Source of the DNA: Candidatus Omnitrophota bacterium
GTDB lineage: Bacteria; Omnitrophota; Gorgyraeia; Gygaellales; Profunditerraquicolaceae
Assembly: GCA_029571225.1 (NCBI GenBank)
Contig: JAKPTF010000056.1
Coordinates: 1 to 56,785 of the forward strand
Length of the DNA: 56,785 nt
Direction: 5' to 3'
A program made the position numbers and the translations under genes. The notes beneath the pieces are model-generated. The model was not told where the DNA came from. It did not search any database and saw only the letters and a program-made list of their open reading frames with translations. Of the stretch, positions 17,770 to 24,866 are shown in pieces; positions within the stretch are counted from its first letter, which is position 1; every line of letters starts with the position of its first letter.

Positions 17770-17809
17770 TTATCCACAGAGCTATCCACTTTTAAATGTG
17801 TCTGACCCC
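17770..17809. repeat. 40-bp inverted repeat, copy B (REP-like)
   Basis: Inverted partner of 16321-16360 (35 of 40 identical). It starts with TTATCCACAGAG and ends with GTGTCTGACCCC on the plus strand, one base short of the Memo-AMMECR1 stop codon. The pair encloses rsmE and the DsbD-like gene, about 1.4 kb. Confidence 0.88.
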
Positions 17810-17810
17810 T

Positions 17811-19292
17811 TTATTTGAAGACTTCGGCAGTGAAGATATAGAGTTCCGTGTTTTTGTCCTTCCACGCATCAGCCGGCAGGCCGGCTTTCTGGCTGCAGAG
17901 TTGTGAGAGGAACTCCTCCTTGCTCCATCCCGTTTCGGTCGCTACCTGCGGCAAAAAGACCCCGCTGTTGAAACCGCGGCGCACCAGCACACCGTGAACG
18001 CCCATTTCGATCTTATCCGCCGAAGAAACGCGCTCCAGGGGGGACAAAACCGATATCTCAATATCGATATCCTTTAATTCGCCAGCCCTTACCGGAGGGA
18101 AGCGGGGGTCGCCCGTAGCCGCTTCAACCGCCATATCCCTTATGGTCAAATACAGAGGCTGCCTGCCGACCATATTGCCGATGCAACCTCGAAGATTGCC
18201 CTTTTCGTGCAGGGTCACGAACGCGCCCATTTCTTTGTTCAGAACCGGATCATTCTCGGTGACCTGCAACTTCTTTCCCGTTTTCAAATAAGTCTCGATG
18301 GATCTGCGCGCCAGATCGAGCATCTTGGCACGCTGCTGCTGATTAAGTAACATATGCCCCTCTCCTTGTTGGCGGTCTATGATTATGCTTGAATATCCCA
18401 CTGTCCATACGCCCTTTCTCATGGTCCCGGTCACGATAGCGGAATTCGACTGGGCCATTACAATGGCCTTATCGTGGCCGAGGCTCTTTGCCAGCGCAAG
18501 CAGCGTGACGACGGGCAGTCCTCCGCATAACTGCGCAAAGCCGTCTCGCAGGCCCCTGTAGAGGCCTTCCTCATCCATGTGTTTGATATAAGCAAGCGTT
18601 GCGCTGTCCGTTCGGCTGCATTCGTCATAATCGTATCCGTGATACATGTCAGTCGAAGCTACGACAAGCACGTCGGTGCGGCTGCCGATAGCGGTCTTTA
18701 ACGCGGCAGCGAGCCTGCGGCACACGGACAGGTCGCAATCTCCCATCATGATCGGCACTATGCGAAAATCCTTCAGGACCTTTTGCAGAAAAGGAAGCTG
18801 GACTTCTATCGAATGTTCTTTTTCGAAGACGCGCGGCTCGAAGGCGGCGCACGGCTCCAGCGCTAGCACCTGGCCAGCAAACACCCGGTCTATCTCGATA
18901 TTACCAAGCGGCGTCTTGAACGCGCCGCGCGGATATACGGACACGCCGTTAAATCGCATCGAATGGTTGGGGCCTATAATAACGACAGTTTTGTAATCGC
19001 GGCCCTGCAGACGGCTGTAGGCGCGCGCAGCGATCGGCCCGGAATATTCATACCCTGCGTGCGGACTGATCAAACCGAATATCTCTCCCTCAATGCGTCC
19101 CGAGTCCGAATAAACAGCATCCTTAAGATACCCGTCTATCAGGCGCGCTAACTCGCCGGGTTCAGCGGGATAGAACGCGCCGGCGACATCTGGCTGTTTT
19201 ATGGAAGGCTGCGCCAGAACGCAGGCGTCATGCGCAGCTACGAAGGCCATAGCGCACACAATGAGGACGATCCGCATCAATCGAGGTTTCAT
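17811..19292 (-). CDS. Exported Memo-AMMECR1 fusion (AmmeMemoRadiSam proteins B and A)
   Basis: From the ATG at 19292, which overlaps the radical SAM stop (ATGA), the protein has 493 residues. Residues 1-28 form a Sec signal peptide with a hydrophobic core near 7-20 and a VLA cleavage site. Residues 33-305 are a Memo domain with His78 (SPHAGYEYSG), His110 (GPNHSM), His218 (STDMYHG) and Cys256 (CGGLP). Residues about 314-493 are an AMMECR1 domain with the invariant LRGCIG motif. The fusion itself fits the known three-part AmmeMemoRadiSam family, but export of both domains is unusual. The partner radical SAM gene upstream also has a signal peptide. Function unknown. Confidence 0.93.
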   Translation of the reverse strand: MKPRLMRIVLIVCAMAFVAAHDACVLAQPSIKQPDVAGAFYPAEPGELARLIDGYLKDAVYSDSGRIEGEIFGLISPHAGYEYSGPIAARAYSRLQGRDYKTVVIIGPNHSMRFNGVSVYPRGAFKTPLGNIEIDRVFAGQVLALEPCAAFEPRVFEKEHSIEVQLPFLQKVLKDFRIVPIMMGDCDLSVCRRLAAALKTAIGSRTDVLVVASTDMYHGYDYDECSRTDSATLAYIKHMDEEGLYRGLRDGFAQLCGGLPVVTLLALAKSLGHDKAIVMAQSNSAIVTGTMRKGVWTVGYSSIIIDRQQGEGHMLLNQQQRAKMLDLARRSIETYLKTGKKLQVTENDPVLNKEMGAFVTLHEKGNLRGCIGNMVGRQPLYLTIRDMAVEAATGDPRFPPVRAGELKDIDIEISVLSPLERVSSADKIEMGVHGVLVRRGFNSGVFLPQVATETGWSKEEFLSQLCSQKAGLPADAWKDKNTELYIFTAEVFK

Positions 19293-20374
19293 TGCCACAC
19301 CCCCTTGATCTGTTCCCCGCAGGAACCGCATCGGCCGTTCACAAGGCCGATATCCGAAACAATATACCCTGTCCTCCTGATCACAGGCCTACGGCATTTC
19401 GGGCAATACGTATTTTCGGCCTCATGCCCGGGGATATTGCCTATATAAACATACAAGAGGCCTGTCTCAAGCGCAATGGCGCGCGCCTCTTCAAGCCTGG
19501 CCACCGGCGTGGGTATAAGCGACAGCAATTTATACATAGGATAAAATCTTGAAAAATGGAGCGGTGTATCAGGCCCTAGCTTATCCCTGATCCACGCACA
19601 CATATCCCTTATCAGCCGGGGATCGTCATTATATCCGGAAAGGACCAGATTTGTTATCTCAACGTGCACGCCTTCGTTTTTAAGGACCTCGAGGCTGCGA
19701 AGGACCGGCGCAAGGCTTCCCTCGCAGATTCTGGAGTAATATTCCTGTGAAAATCCTTTCAGGTCGATATTTGCCGCATCGAGATATTTGCACAGCCGGC
19801 GAAGCGGTTCCTCATTTATGAATCCGTTCGAATGCATCGTAACCCGCAATCCGGAGGCCTTGGCAAGGCGCGCGATATCGATCATATATTCATAGAACAC
19901 CGTGGGTTCGGTATAGGTGAAAGCTATGCTCTGAGCCCCGCTTTTGCGGGCCTGCTCTACAAGCTCTTCGGGCAGGATGCTGCGGGGCCTTACGTCTTCG
20001 GGCTTTGCCTGTGATATCTCCCAGTTCTGACAGAACGCGCAGTTCAGGTTACAACCAACCGTGGCTACCGAGAACGCTACGCTACCCGGCAAAAAATGGA
20101 AAAATGGTTTTTTTTCAATCGGGTCGATGTGGATGGCAACCGGCTGGCCGTAGGATAACGCATGCAGGATCCCCTTGCGGTTCTCCCGCACCCGGCAATA
20201 ACCCCGTTTGCCTTCAGAAATAACGCATTCCCGCGGACACAAACGGCAGCGGACAATATTGTTCTTCAGCCGTTCGTAAAACGATGCCACGGGTTGCGTC
20301 GTCTGCGCGCATGCGGCAGGCATCGGAAGGATAACAAGACAGGATAATACGGCCAGGAGGGTTTTGCTCATCAC
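19289..20374 (-). CDS. AmmeMemoRadiSam system radical SAM enzyme with signal peptide
   Basis: A PflA-like radical SAM protein of 361 residues. Residues 1-23 look like a Sec signal (hydrophobic TLLAVLSCLVILP, cleavage site ACA before Gln24). Extra cysteines at 43, 46, 50 and 60 form a CX2CX3CX9C set. The radical SAM motif is CNLNCAFC (Cys108, 112, 115). A C-terminal CPKC and CGSC pair probably binds zinc. The start is GTG at 20374 or ATG at 20371. A promoter lies immediately upstream, so the transcript is probably leaderless. A radical SAM enzyme needs SAM and low-potential electrons, so periplasmic placement is puzzling. Identity is sure; export is a prediction. Confidence 0.93.
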   Translation of the reverse strand: MMSKTLLAVLSCLVILPMPAACAQTTQPVASFYERLKNNIVRCRLCPRECVISEGKRGYCRVRENRKGILHALSYGQPVAIHIDPIEKKPFFHFLPGSVAFSVATVGCNLNCAFCQNWEISQAKPEDVRPRSILPEELVEQARKSGAQSIAFTYTEPTVFYEYMIDIARLAKASGLRVTMHSNGFINEEPLRRLCKYLDAANIDLKGFSQEYYSRICEGSLAPVLRSLEVLKNEGVHVEITNLVLSGYNDDPRLIRDMCAWIRDKLGPDTPLHFSRFYPMYKLLSLIPTPVARLEEARAIALETGLLYVYIGNIPGHEAENTYCPKCRRPVIRRTGYIVSDIGLVNGRCGSCGEQIKGVWQ

Positions 20375-20381
20375 ATGCAGT

Positions 20382-20411
20382 ATTATAACATTTCAGGCAG
20401 CAAAACGGCAA
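20382..20411 (-). promoter_or_regulatory. Promoter of the AmmeMemoRadiSam unit (leaderless)
   Basis: On the minus strand -35 TTGCCG (20406-20411) and -10 TATAAT (20382-20387) have an 18-nt spacer. The -10 ends 7 to 10 nt before the GTG/ATG start, so the transcript should begin at or next to the start codon with no room for a ribosome binding site. The promoter lies inside the decayed crcB frame. Confidence 0.75.
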
Positions 20412-20527
20412 GAATTACTTGTGGCGGTGTTTGACCGCCCTGGACGCCGATAGTCAAGGCCGCCGACAAGATACCGCGCAACGGTCTCGAGCGCCCCTCC
20501 CAGCGCAATAACAAAAAACCTCAACAT
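20393..20527 (-). pseudogene. crcB: Truncated fluoride channel gene crcB/fluC remnant
   Basis: A 44-codon frame begins [13 protein letters not shown] and continues to ARYLVGGL, which matches the first transmembrane segment of CrcB/FluC (typically MLRxxxxALGGALGxxxRYLL). After about residue 24 the similarity stops and the frame runs into unrelated polar residues and a stop. Full FluC is about 125 residues, so roughly 80% is missing. An AAGGAG ribosome binding site 9 nt upstream and a fluoride-riboswitch-like leader support the identity. It is best read as a relic left by a deletion or rearrangement. A functional 44-residue peptide cannot be excluded. Confidence 0.7.
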
Positions 20528-20534
20528 AGGATGC

Positions 20535-20600
20535 GACTCCTTTCGTCTTATAGGAGTCATCAGCCTCGTTGAGGCGGTTATCGGCGAACCCCAGCACCCC
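20535..20600 (-). promoter_or_regulatory. Fluoride riboswitch (crcB motif), possibly degenerate
   Basis: On the minus strand the aptamer shows GGGGTTCGCC, then AACCGCC, a 5-bp hairpin GCCTC-AAC-GAGGC (20563-20575), and GCTGATGACTCCTA, which match the crcB consensus in order and spacing. GGGGT can form the pseudoknot with ACTCC (one G-U pair). Downstream, GACTCCT can pair instead with AGGAGTC, which contains the ribosome binding site of crcB: a translational on-switch. One conserved base deviates: the GAUG of the 5' stem is GCUG here. It starts only 8 nt after the tRNA-Ala CCA end. Confidence 0.8.
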
Positions 20601-20608
20601 GGCGTACT

Positions 20609-20684
20609 TGGTGGAGCTGAGGAGGATCGAACTCCTGACCTCTTCGTTGCGAACGAAGCGCTCTCCCAGCTGAGCTACAGCCCC
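20609..20684 (-). tRNA. tRNA-Ala (anticodon CGC)
   Basis: A full cloverleaf of 76 nt on the minus strand: acceptor GGGGCTG with CAGCTCC (one G-U pair), D-arm GCTC...GAGC, anticodon stem CTTCG with CGAAG around loop TTCGCAA (anticodon CGC), T-arm AGGAG-TTCGATC-CTCCT, discriminator A and an encoded CCA. It decodes GCG. Confidence 0.97.
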
Positions 20685-20706
20685 AAAGCCGAATTAAATA
20701 TCATTA

Positions 20707-20735
20707 ATTATATCCGCTTTTTGTATCGCTGTAAA
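20707..20735 (-). promoter_or_regulatory. Promoter of tRNA-Ala
   Basis: On the minus strand -35 TTTACA (20730-20735) and -10 TATAAT (20707-20712) are 17 nt apart. Predicted transcription start is near 20700, 16 nt upstream of the mature tRNA. It may also drive the riboswitch and crcB remnant, because no promoter fits in the 8 nt between them. Confidence 0.85.
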
Positions 20736-20760
20736 GAATGTTTTTATTCAATGGAGAAAA

Positions 20761-20769
20761 TGCTATAAT
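20761..20769 (+). promoter_or_regulatory. Extended -10 promoter of the plus-strand glycosyltransferase
   Basis: TGCTATAAT is an extended -10 element (TGNTATAAT). The -35 region 17 nt upstream is only TTTTTA. The -10 box ends 6 nt before the ATG at 20776, which again predicts a leaderless transcript. It is divergent to the tRNA promoter. Confidence 0.72.
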
Positions 20770-20775
20770 AAGGCC

Positions 20776-21789
20776 ATGGATACCGATACGGCTATCATCG
20801 TCATAAACCGCAACGGGAAACAGCATCTCGAAGAATGTTTCTCGTCTCTCCAAAATCAGACGTTCGGCCCTCTTCGCCTGTATCTGGTGGATAACGCCTC
20901 GACTGACGGGTCCGTCGAATTTGTTCGGGCGCATTTTCCCGATGTAACGATACTCGCCATGAATAAAGGATTCGGATTCGCGGGCGGTTACAATCGGGGC
21001 ATCGCGCTGGTAGCCCAGGAATTCATCGGTCTTATCAGCAACGATACGGTCGTCGATCGCCGGTGGACTGAATACATGAGGCAGGCTCTTGACACGGATC
21101 CGCGTATCGCCGTTGCGGGCAGCAAAATACTTTTATACGACCAGCCGGGCCGAATAAACAGCGCCGGGCAGAGAATCACCCCTGTCGGCATCGGATACGA
21201 GGTCGGCCTCGGAGAAAATGACGGACCTGCGTTCAACCAGGCGCGCGATTTTTCTGCTGTCTGCGGCGCGGGCATGATGGTGCGAAGGTCGTTATTCATT
21301 AAATTAGGCGGTTTCGACGACAGCTATTTTCTGCTCTGTGAAGACACGGATCTATGCTGGCGGGCATGGATGGCGGGATACCGCGTAGTGTATGAGCCTC
21401 GCGCATTCCTCTTCCACAAGTTCGGCGCGACGATAGGGCGCAGGGAAACCCCCTTGCGCGTATATCAGATCCAGCGAAACAGCATTGCCTCCGTGATAAA
21501 GAACCGGCAGGGTTTATATCTTGGGTTTGCCCTCGCAGGCTGCCTCTTGTATGCCTGTTCCCGTGCAGCCGTCCTTTTAATCACGTGCCGGACAAAGCTC
21601 CTTTCGGCTCAGCTGTCGGGGCTGGGGGCATTGATCATGATGCTGCCTGATCTTGCGAAAAAGCGACGCCGCCTGCAGGCACAACGGGTACTGTCGGATA
21701 GCCAGATGAGACGGCGCGGGCTATTTGCATCCTGGTCGGAAACCATCAGGGAATATATCAGGATTCAGAAAACCGGCATGGCCGGCTGA
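20776..21789 (+). CDS. Family 2 glycosyltransferase (rhamnosyltransferase-like)
   Basis: The only plus-strand gene in the window, 337 residues. It has the GT2 GT-A fold: IIVINRNG near 7, VDNASTDGS near 38, MNKGFGFAGGYNRGI near 62, the DxD-type SNDTVVD near 89, CGAGMMVRR near 157, and EDTDLCWR near 189. This layout is typical of WbbL/RfbF-like rhamnosyl or N-acetylglucosaminyl transferases that extend surface polysaccharide. A hydrophobic segment follows near 255-275. Its 3' end overlaps the converging minus-strand GT2 gene by 32 nt. Confidence 0.93.
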   Translation: MDTDTAIIVINRNGKQHLEECFSSLQNQTFGPLRLYLVDNASTDGSVEFVRAHFPDVTILAMNKGFGFAGGYNRGIALVAQEFIGLISNDTVVDRRWTEYMRQALDTDPRIAVAGSKILLYDQPGRINSAGQRITPVGIGYEVGLGENDGPAFNQARDFSAVCGAGMMVRRSLFIKLGGFDDSYFLLCEDTDLCWRAWMAGYRVVYEPRAFLFHKFGATIGRRETPLRVYQIQRNSIASVIKNRQGLYLGFALAGCLLYACSRAAVLLITCRTKLLSAQLSGLGALIMMLPDLAKKRRRLQAQRVLSDSQMRRRGLFASWSETIREYIRIQKTGMAG

Positions 21790-22687
21790 TTCCTTTCAGA
21801 TACCCGGCGAGCCAAAAAAAGGCTGCGGGGAAAAACAGCAGGATCGAGGAAGCGCTCCACCGGCACGCTGCCATATAGATGAATAAAGCAAGAGCAGCCG
21901 CGGGAATGACAGCCGGGAATCGAAGCGCGATGCACAGCAGAAGGATAAGGGCCAGCGGGGCATACTGGACCGGCCGGAAAAAACCGTGTAACCTCACCAG
22001 AACTCCCTGCGCCCAGCCGTAGCGTTCCATCATACGCATAAACCCTGCTTGATCTCCGGGACGATAGTGAAAAACAACCGCCTTTGAAGTATATACGATG
22101 CGCCCACCGCGTTTTCTGACGCGATAATCGAACTCGACGTCCTCCCCGGGCCAAAGCCCTGGCAGAAACCCGGGCATCTGCTTAAAAAGCTCCGCCCGGT
22201 ACATGACATTGCAGGTCGGATTGTGGGTAACCAGCCGCACACCCTTTGCCTGACGCGCGTAATCGCTCAAAAATCCTGCCTGTGCAAGGAATTCCTGCAC
22301 TCGCCTGCCGTATGCAGTCTCATCCGCCGGGCTCAATTGCCTGCCTCCCGCGGACATGATATCATCGCGGTCAAAACATTCCACTAATCTGCTTAACCAG
22401 TCTTTTGCGACAATGCAATCGCTGTCCGTAAACGCGATAAAGGCGCCTGACGAACGGGCGATGCCCTCATTGCGGGCGCGCGACGGGCCTCTGCGTTCTC
22501 CGCTGATAACATTCACCCGTGGTGCATACGAACGGGCTATCTCTGCCGTCCGATCGGTCGAGCCGTCATCTACGACAATGACCTCGAAATCGCGCCGGTC
22601 CTGAGCAAGACACGAATCGATGCATTGCCTTAGCGTCTTTTCAGCATTATGTGCGCAGATGACCACGGAAATCAGGGGTTTATCCAT
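21758..22687 (-). CDS. Family 2 glycosyltransferase with C-terminal membrane segments
   Basis: A 309-residue GT2 enzyme: VVICAHNAEKTL near 8, VVDDGSTD near 36, the donor-site TDSDC near 88, and PGEDVEFDYRVRKRG near 180. Two hydrophobic segments near 240-270 and 280-300 suggest membrane attachment. It is the last gene of the long minus-strand unit that contains the pilins, the oligosaccharyltransferase and the other glycosyltransferases, 9 nt after the radical SAM gene, and it overlaps the converging gene on the plus strand. Confidence 0.92.
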   Translation of the reverse strand: MDKPLISVVICAHNAEKTLRQCIDSCLAQDRRDFEVIVVDDGSTDRTAEIARSYAPRVNVISGERRGPSRARNEGIARSSGAFIAFTDSDCIVAKDWLSRLVECFDRDDIMSAGGRQLSPADETAYGRRVQEFLAQAGFLSDYARQAKGVRLVTHNPTCNVMYRAELFKQMPGFLPGLWPGEDVEFDYRVRKRGGRIVYTSKAVVFHYRPGDQAGFMRMMERYGWAQGVLVRLHGFFRPVQYAPLALILLLCIALRFPAVIPAAALALFIYMAACRWSASSILLFFPAAFFWLAGYLKGISRPCRFSES

Positions 22688-22696
22688 AAGGTAAGG

Positions 22697-24121
22697 TCAG
22701 GATCGAATTAGATACGATAAGAAATTCAGGCCGCCGCGAACCTTGCGGTATACATCGAAAATATTGCGGTTCTTAAACAGGAACTTTACCACGAATTCCG
22801 GCCGAAGATAGAACGCACGAAGTCCGCGGTCCACCATGCGGTTGATCGCATCAATGGAAAGACCCGGATAATCTACGACTGCCCCCTGCTCGCCTCCGTC
22901 AAGCCAATCCTCCCAGGACTTGGTTTTAAGCAATCCCCGGTCGCGGCAAAATTCGAAATATTCGGATCCGGGCAGGGGCACTGCCGCGGAGAATTGAATC
23001 GTATCCAGTTTCAAGCTCAGCGCAAAATCTATGGTCTTCTGCGCGGTCCCGACCGTTTCGCCTGGAAGGCCGAGTACGAAACAGCCGTGAACCTCGATAC
23101 CCGCCTGATGCGCAATATCCACAAACCTGCGCGACTGTTCAATGGTCACGCCCTTCTTGATCGTATCGAGGATCTCCTGGTCGCCTGATTCAAAACCGAC
23201 CAGGAACTGGCGGCATCCGCTTATCTTCATCTGCCTGAACAAATCAAGATCGCAAATATCAGGGCGGGCATTCACCGACCAGGTGACCTTTAATCCGCGG
23301 CGGGCGATCTGGCCGCATATAGAAAGCGCCCGTTCTTTGTTCACCGTGAAGGTATCGTCCTCGAAAAAGAATTCCCCGTATTTCAGCATCGGGAACATCC
23401 GAAGGTCATATTCGATCTCATCCACGACATGGCCGGCGGATCGAAAACGATATGCATGGCCGAACATCAATTGGGGCCACTGACAGAATATACAGCGATA
23501 CGGGCACCCCCTGCCCCCGATGATATTGATATACGGATACAGCCTGCCCGCGTCGAAATACCTCCTCAAATCGATAAACTCCCAGCTGGGAAACGGCAGA
23601 GAATCCAGGTCCGCGATCAGCGGACGCCGTGCGGTATGAACCGGTTTTCCGTCGCGCAGGAAACATACTCCGGGAATCGATTCAAAGGCGCGCCCCTGAC
23701 GTATAATATCCCGCACCGTATAATCGTATTCACCCAGAGCGATGAGATCGACTGCGCCGTTCGCCGCTGCGAGCGTATCGCCGGGAAGGGCGCTGGCATG
23801 CGTGCCGACCATGATCACTTTTGCGCCCGCGTCTTTGCAGATACGCGCGCACTCAATATCCGAGAAAATCGACGGAGTGGTAGAATCGAGTACGGCCCAT
23901 TCAGGCCGTTCCCGGCGGACAAACGCGGCCAGGCGCGTTTTGTCCCAGTTCATGGCGGTACAATCGATCAGGCGGGCGTCAAAACCGTCCCTGCGCAATA
24001 CTGCAGTCGCATACGCAAGCCAGTCCGGGGGGCGCAACGCCCTGCCGCGCGTCCGTGCAGGCCAGCGCTGGGTGCGGCAGAAATCCTTTATGAACGGCTC
24101 ACTTATGACCAGTATTTTCAT
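22697..24121 (-). CDS. B12-binding-domain radical SAM protein
   Basis: A 474-residue protein with an N-terminal cobalamin-binding-like Rossmann part (strand MKILVISEP, then VIMVGTHASALP near 100), and a radical SAM core with CPYRCIFCQW (CX3CX2C) near residue 205. Later conserved pieces are FFEDDTFT, VGFESGDQEILDTIKKG and FVLGLPGET. This is the class B layout used for methylations, cyclisations and lipid changes such as hopanoid or bacteriochlorophyll steps. Its place inside the glycan locus suggests it modifies a sugar or a lipid carrier, which is inference only. It overlaps the upstream GT2 gene by 23 nt. Confidence 0.88.
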   Translation of the reverse strand: MKILVISEPFIKDFCRTQRWPARTRGRALRPPDWLAYATAVLRRDGFDARLIDCTAMNWDKTRLAAFVRRERPEWAVLDSTTPSIFSDIECARICKDAGAKVIMVGTHASALPGDTLAAANGAVDLIALGEYDYTVRDIIRQGRAFESIPGVCFLRDGKPVHTARRPLIADLDSLPFPSWEFIDLRRYFDAGRLYPYINIIGGRGCPYRCIFCQWPQLMFGHAYRFRSAGHVVDEIEYDLRMFPMLKYGEFFFEDDTFTVNKERALSICGQIARRGLKVTWSVNARPDICDLDLFRQMKISGCRQFLVGFESGDQEILDTIKKGVTIEQSRRFVDIAHQAGIEVHGCFVLGLPGETVGTAQKTIDFALSLKLDTIQFSAAVPLPGSEYFEFCRDRGLLKTKSWEDWLDGGEQGAVVDYPGLSIDAINRMVDRGLRAFYLRPEFVVKFLFKNRNIFDVYRKVRGGLNFLSYLIRS

Positions 24122-24866
24122 TCGGCAGACGGCGATAATCGCCCCGGCTCAACACTTTCTCAAGCCAAAGGTAGATAATAATGAACAGGTACCTCGACCC
24201 CATCTCTTTGATCTTCCATTTGGAAAGGCCTTTTTCCCTTCCTGTCCAGCCGGTCGGTATAACAGTCCAGCGGTATCCGCGTATGATGGCCTTGAGCGGC
24301 ATCTCCACTGTAAGGTTGAAATGGCATGAAATCAACGGCTGCATGCCGCGGATCGCGGTTCGCGAATAGCATTTGAAGGCGTTTGTGACATCATTATAGG
24401 GTATCCAGAAGATAGTCCTGATAAAAAGATTGCCCAGGCGGTTCAAAATCAGCTTGTGCAACGGATACCCTGACACGCGGGCCTGGGGGCAGAAACGGTC
24501 CCCGAACACGCACTCATACCCTTGGAGCATCCTGCGGTAATAGGCGACGATATCCTCCGGATCGTCAGACCCGTCTGCCATGACGATCACGGCCATATCT
24601 CCCTTGAAACGCTCAAGGCCTTTGACGACTGCAAAACCGTATCCGGGCCTGTTGTCATTGTCCACCAGGCGTACGCGCGGATTGCGCCGGGCGCACTCCA
24701 GCACGGCCTGACGGGTGGAATCCTGGCTGTGATCGTCAATGATGATGATTTCATACGGAATGCGGTCCCTTTCCAGGATCGACTCGATATCGGATACCAC
24801 CCGGGAGACATTCTGGCTCTCATTGCGAGCCGGAATTAATACTGATAAAAGCGCCGGATCGCTCAT
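24099..24866 (-). CDS. Dolichol-phosphate-sugar-synthase-like GT2
   Basis: A 255-residue GT2 protein with VLIPARNESQNV near 10, IIIDDHSQDST near 40, GYGFAVVKGL near 74, and the donor-site MADGSDDPEDI near 95. This is the DPM1-like pattern of enzymes that load a single sugar on polyprenyl phosphate. No clear C-terminal membrane domain is present. It is coupled to the upstream GT-C gene by ATGA. Polyprenyl-phosphate sugars are the usual donors for GT-C enzymes, so the two genes probably work together. Confidence 0.9.
   Translation of the reverse strand: MSDPALLSVLIPARNESQNVSRVVSDIESILERDRIPYEIIIIDDHSQDSTRQAVLECARRNPRVRLVDNDNRPGYGFAVVKGLERFKGDMAVIVMADGSDDPEDIVAYYRRMLQGYECVFGDRFCPQARVSGYPLHKLILNRLGNLFIRTIFWIPYNDVTNAFKCYSRTAIRGMQPLISCHFNLTVEMPLKAIIRGYRWTVIPTGWTGREKGLSKWKIKEMGSRYLFIIIYLWLEKVLSRGDYRRLPNENTGHK

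Noticed and set aside
16321-17809. TTATCCACA boxes as a replication origin
   Set aside because: Only two perfect boxes, each within a dispersed repeat copy, with no dnaA/dnaN genes, AT-rich unwinding element or box cluster next to them.
20393-20527. Functional 44-residue membrane microprotein
   Set aside because: Similarity to the first FluC helix plus a riboswitch-like leader makes a truncated crcB the simpler reading. Kept as a pseudogene with moderate confidence.
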